Assembly (NCBI GenBank): GCA_013397695.1
Contig: VYZI01000119.1
Span: 2,174,798-2,238,797, forward strand
Length of the DNA: 64,000 nucleotides
Direction: 5' to 3'
Origin: Centropus unirufus
Taxonomy: Eukaryota; Chordata; Aves; Cuculiformes; Centropidae
Shown: positions 60,638 to 64,000 of the stretch, one piece after another
Numbering within the stretch: the first letter of the stretch is position 1
Layout of the letters: the number at the start of each line of letters is the position of its first letter
The notes under the pieces: generated by a model
Databases searched by the model: none
What the model saw: only the letters and a program-made list of their open reading frames with translations
Told to the model about the DNA's origin: nothing
Position numbers and translations under genes: made by a program

Positions 60638-62744
60638 CTGTGCAGGAACAGAAGATAAGATGGTCATGTAATTTTGAAACAAAAAAGAGGTCTTTTCTAG
60701 TATTATTCAAGTGATAGTACAAAGCATAGGACATGCGGGGCTTCCATCTTTGGAATATTCATTCGTATTTTATAGACTTGACTGACAACATGTGCTGACA
60801 CAAACAGCCATTCATGCAAGCAGCATGGAACTCTCTTCAAAAGATCTTGAACAGACATAAATCACACGTATACTACAATAACGTATGTAGTATAATGTGT
60901 AATTGTTTTGCTCAGGGTTTATCAAAAGCAATATTCGGCAACGTAAATCATAATGTATCAGGTTCTGAATTTAAATCTTTTAAACTACATTTAAAAGCAT
61001 GAGGTTCACTTCTCAGCAAGACATCAAGAAATCCCTGTGGAAGTCTGATTAAACAGGTAAAAAAAAAAAAATCACATAAAGCAAAACTTTACTTGTGGTT
61101 CTAAATGTTTAAGAGCATGGCCAAGTGAATGTAACTAAACTGCTCGTCTTTAGTTTCCTCATTTATGACTTAAAATACTGAACATTCTTAAATATATAAA
61201 TGTATAACAACTTCTGGAATCATCCATGCCAGAAACAAAGATGACAGTTCTCATTTGCATTAAGGTCTCTTTGCTTTGTCAAGATTAGCAGCCATACAAC
61301 AGAAAGAAATTATATCCTGTTAAGGCATTCTTACACAGCCAGAAAGGCTCAAAAGGGTTACAAGGTGTAAGGTTAGGGCAATACACTCAATAGTTGCTGA
61401 CATCAAACAGTTCAGCTGTTTACCTGGTCTAGACCTGGTTAGTTAAAATATGGTCTAGTTTAGAGTAGAACTGTTCATGTAAGCAACGTGCTATAAACTA
61501 GAGAAGAACACAGATCTATCCATATTTATCCAGAAAAAAATAAAAGCAAAGGACTGACTGCTGCTTTTCTTTTTGCAGGTGCTAGAAACTAAGAAACAGC
61601 GCAAGAACACCAAAACCTGAAATAAATTTGTGAACCGTTGCAACTGTTGTATTAAAAACTGCAGGCGTTTAGCAAGAAAAGTGTGAAAAGGCAACAGGGG
61701 AGAGGGCATTTTGAGGCATCAAGGGAATTTCCAAGACTGAAAGTAGGCATCCAGTCTCCAGTAAACTCATTTTATGGGTGCAGTAGCCAAAGATCATGAA
61801 ATCTTGGCTGAGTGTCCTTGGCAGAATAAATCTGCATCCTGCAGATTACTTGGGAAAAACTCAAGCATGCAAGATACCTATCATAAATGCGAACATAACC
61901 CTGCCACCCCCGTGCATTAAGTATCAGTGTGGCTTAACAAAACCCCTTAAAAATATGAATTTGTTGTGGTGTTTACTATGGGTTCTTTTCAGTGATATAA
62001 GCTGACAAAGCACCTCACAAGCAAACCAGGTTATTTTTCCTGTACCCTCAGCTCTGTAGAGCTTATAATTTGAGGGAGACAAGGCAAAACACCAGGCACA
62101 AGGGAACAATGGAGGCAAGGGAGGCTGTGGCAGATAGAATGGAATAAAATTCTTTGACGGGGGCTTCGGAAAGGAAGCAAGGAGTAAAATAGGCTGATAA
62201 CGAATTACAGGCTTGACATTATGAATAGGTTTTAGAAGTTAATTGACAGATTAATTGGCTCACCTTCAAGGGAAGGTTTCAGAATTTTATACATGCCTCT
62301 TTATAAAAAAAGAAAGCAAACCCCAATCTCAGATATAATGCCAATATAACTTCTCCATTAACTTCATTACATTTGCACACAGATTGTGGCCCATAATTAG
62401 ATTTTGCAGTTCTCTGTATCTGCAAAAGTTAAAGTTAGAAACATTCATCTTTTATTTCGTACAAAACAAGGATAGGTTTGGAAACAGAACTTCAGGCTTG
62501 AAATTGATGCCCACGGTTTAAAAAAAAAGTTTTGCAACTCATTAGATTAGTGCCCTGTTATCTCTTCCTCCCCCACGTTTCCCACAGAGGAGCACTGTGT
62601 GTATTAAAGCTACTGCTCTCCTTCAGTGCTGCTTAAAGAGTCTCGTATATTATGAAGTCTACAGAAACATTTTTCCATTGATGCCAAACAATAATAATTC
62701 TCCCTTATGTGCAGTCAAAAGGGAATGAGAGGAAGGGAACTCAC
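60638..62744 (-). other. ELOVL4: ELOVL4 intron 4
   Basis: A 2,107-bp intron with GTGAGT donor and TGCACAG acceptor. AT-rich; the small frames in it (for example 61491-61709 -) are not supported as exons, and no repeat was recognised. Confidence 0.9.
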
Positions 62745-62916
62745 CTTGTCCTCCAGCAACCCACTTAATACCAATCCACCACAAGGTGAACATGGTGAAA
62801 TGGTGATAGACATGAAGGAAACTAATTTGGTTGAATTTCTTCCTCAGGATGAAGAATACTGTATCCAAATATTCGATTCCTTTAGAGATATAATACCACC
62901 ATAAAGCAGCAGCTAT
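62745..62916 (-). CDS. ELOVL4: ELOVL4 exon 4, with HxxHH catalytic box
   Basis: A 172-bp exon of 57 codons plus one base. It reads IAAALWWYYISKGIEYLDT, VFFILRKK, then the catalytic histidine box HVYHH (62800-62814) and TLWWIGIKWVAGGQ. The EYLDTVFFILRKK and HVYHH signatures define the ELO family; the box is thought to carry the condensation chemistry at the ER lumen/membrane face. The match to human ELOVL4 is close, with changes such as KKFNQIS for KKNNQVS and HHF for HHC. The acceptor is TTTTTAATTGCAG and the donor CAAGGTGAGT. Exons 4-6 together give 191 residues, about 60 percent of the usual 314. Promoter, exons 1-3 and the N-terminal glycosylation region lie beyond the right edge. Confidence 0.97.
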
Positions 62917-64000
62917 CTGCAATTAAAAAGAAAAGAAAAAAGGAGAAAACAGAACTATTAGTGATTCCAAGTTGAATGGAACAAAGTTCTCTCCACTTAT
63001 CCATTGCAAGGGAAGAATCTCCCTTCCCCAAAACCTGGTAAATGCTGAGGTGGAGCCATCAAATGTCAAACAGTATGAGAACAACAACAGAAACAGTACT
63101 TCTATTCTGGACATAGAAATATTATTCTGAGTCTACCAATCACAAATCACAACTGTAAAAAAGTGCTAATGGAATTAAATAGCTTACCAGTTGAACACAA
63201 AGAGTTTGTGCCCTCATTCCCTATCCCAAGCTTTGTGGGAGAAGACTACCGCAGGTCTTCCCATACTGATGCTGCACCACTTTGACATGGCCAGAACAAT
63301 GAGACAAACACTACGATAAAATGAAGCCGCAAGGGTTGAAAACTTTCATAAAACTCTTTTGGTACCACAGGCATATGTGTGGGAAGATACACTTTTACAA
63401 GCTAGGTGCAGTATAGATTTCACATCTCTCAAGGCAATACTCCCCTCAGCCTCTTCTGGCCTGCTCGGCATCCCTCTCTGGAAACCAGCATTCCAGCGGT
63501 TTTGTGCCATTCAGGGAGTAGAGGAAATAAGACCATGGAGCAACACGAGTTGCAGAGCTATAACCCATCTACCCAACAGAGCAGTGCTACACACCCAGAA
63601 TTATTTTTCCAATCCACCCACAACAGCAGATCTTGTCCAGGATGCGACATCAACGTGGCTTCCTGATGAAGCCAGGATATTGTTGTACCAGGTCAAGTCC
63701 AGAAGGTCTGCACAGCAATTTGCTGATACTACGATACGGGGACATGGTGGTGGTGGGTGCTTCCTTTCAGGTACCAAAGTGTAGCAACAAGTCTAGTTTC
63801 TGGCATCATTAAGTCATCAAGCTCGTTATGCAAGGGTGGGACCAGAAAATATCCCAGATGGTGACTCATATGTGGAATGAGAAAAAAAAAAAAAAAAGCT
63901 GGAATTGGCACTGCCAGCAAGGAGAACAGGCAATGTCATAATAAATCTATCTGTAAGAAGTTCAACTGATCTTTCAGGACTCATCTGATGGCAAATGAGG
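62917..64000 (-). other. ELOVL4: ELOVL4 intron 3 (part)
   Basis: From the exon 4 acceptor to the window edge no sequence resembling the preceding ELOVL4 exon (ending NNVHEVR in human) could be found, so this is taken as intron. It contains an A-run at 63881-63897 and small frames that look fortuitous. Confidence 0.75.

Noticed and set aside
62917..64000. Search for ELOVL4 exon 3
   Set aside because: No NNVHEVR-like coding sequence with a donor was found on the - strand, so the exon is assumed to lie outside.
1..64000. tRNA, rRNA, CRISPR, operon or phage-like systems
   Set aside because: No cloverleaf with a GTTCRA box, no regularly spaced repeats and no dense gene runs; the sequence has vertebrate gene structure and avian repeats.

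Overview
The window reads as a piece of an avian nuclear chromosome. CR1 LINE tails ending in the bird-type TTCTATGATTCTATGAT signature, CR1 reverse-transcriptase remnants and LTRs of avian endogenous retroviruses are scattered through it, and the recognisable genes are intron-rich vertebrate genes. Two protein-coding genes can be supported. The 3' part of SH3BGRL2 lies on the + strand (two exons, at 11.2 and 12.4 kb). The 3' half of ELOVL4 lies on the - strand (three exons between 59.8 and 62.9 kb). They are neighbours on human 6q14.1 too, so the window fits the bird counterpart of that interval, with the two genes tail to tail.

Layout. 1-1.95 kb: a degraded endogenous retrovirus on the - strand (5' LTR, primer-binding site, internal remnant with an RNase H piece), inside an SH3BGRL2 intron. 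2-11.2 kb: the rest of that intron, with a short CR1 tail. 11.17-12.39 kb: the last two SH3BGRL2 coding exons. 12.39-17.25 kb: the inferred 3' UTR, carrying an antisense CR1 and a GC-rich block. 17.3-59.7 kb: about 42 kb of non-coding DNA with three CR1 fragments, two LTR remnants, a 161-base assembly gap and several AT-rich stretches that look like candidate conserved regulatory elements. 59.75-64.0 kb: ELOVL4 exons 6, 5 and 4 (human numbering) and their introns; its 5' exons lie beyond the right edge, and the 5' exons of SH3BGRL2 beyond the left edge.

The two genes are not known to work together. SH3BGRL2 is a small thioredoxin-fold adaptor-like protein. ELOVL4 is the ER condensing enzyme for very-long-chain fatty acids of retina, brain and skin. 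No tRNA, rRNA, CRISPR array or prokaryote-type system was seen. I found no convincing undescribed system. The most check-worthy unexplained signals are a possible unannotated - strand transcription unit at 51.9-53.7 kb, a Cys/Tyr-rich open frame at 54.35-54.71 kb, and a GC-rich two-strand ORF block at 16.6-17.2 kb. Most single ORFs in this window are chance or shadow frames.
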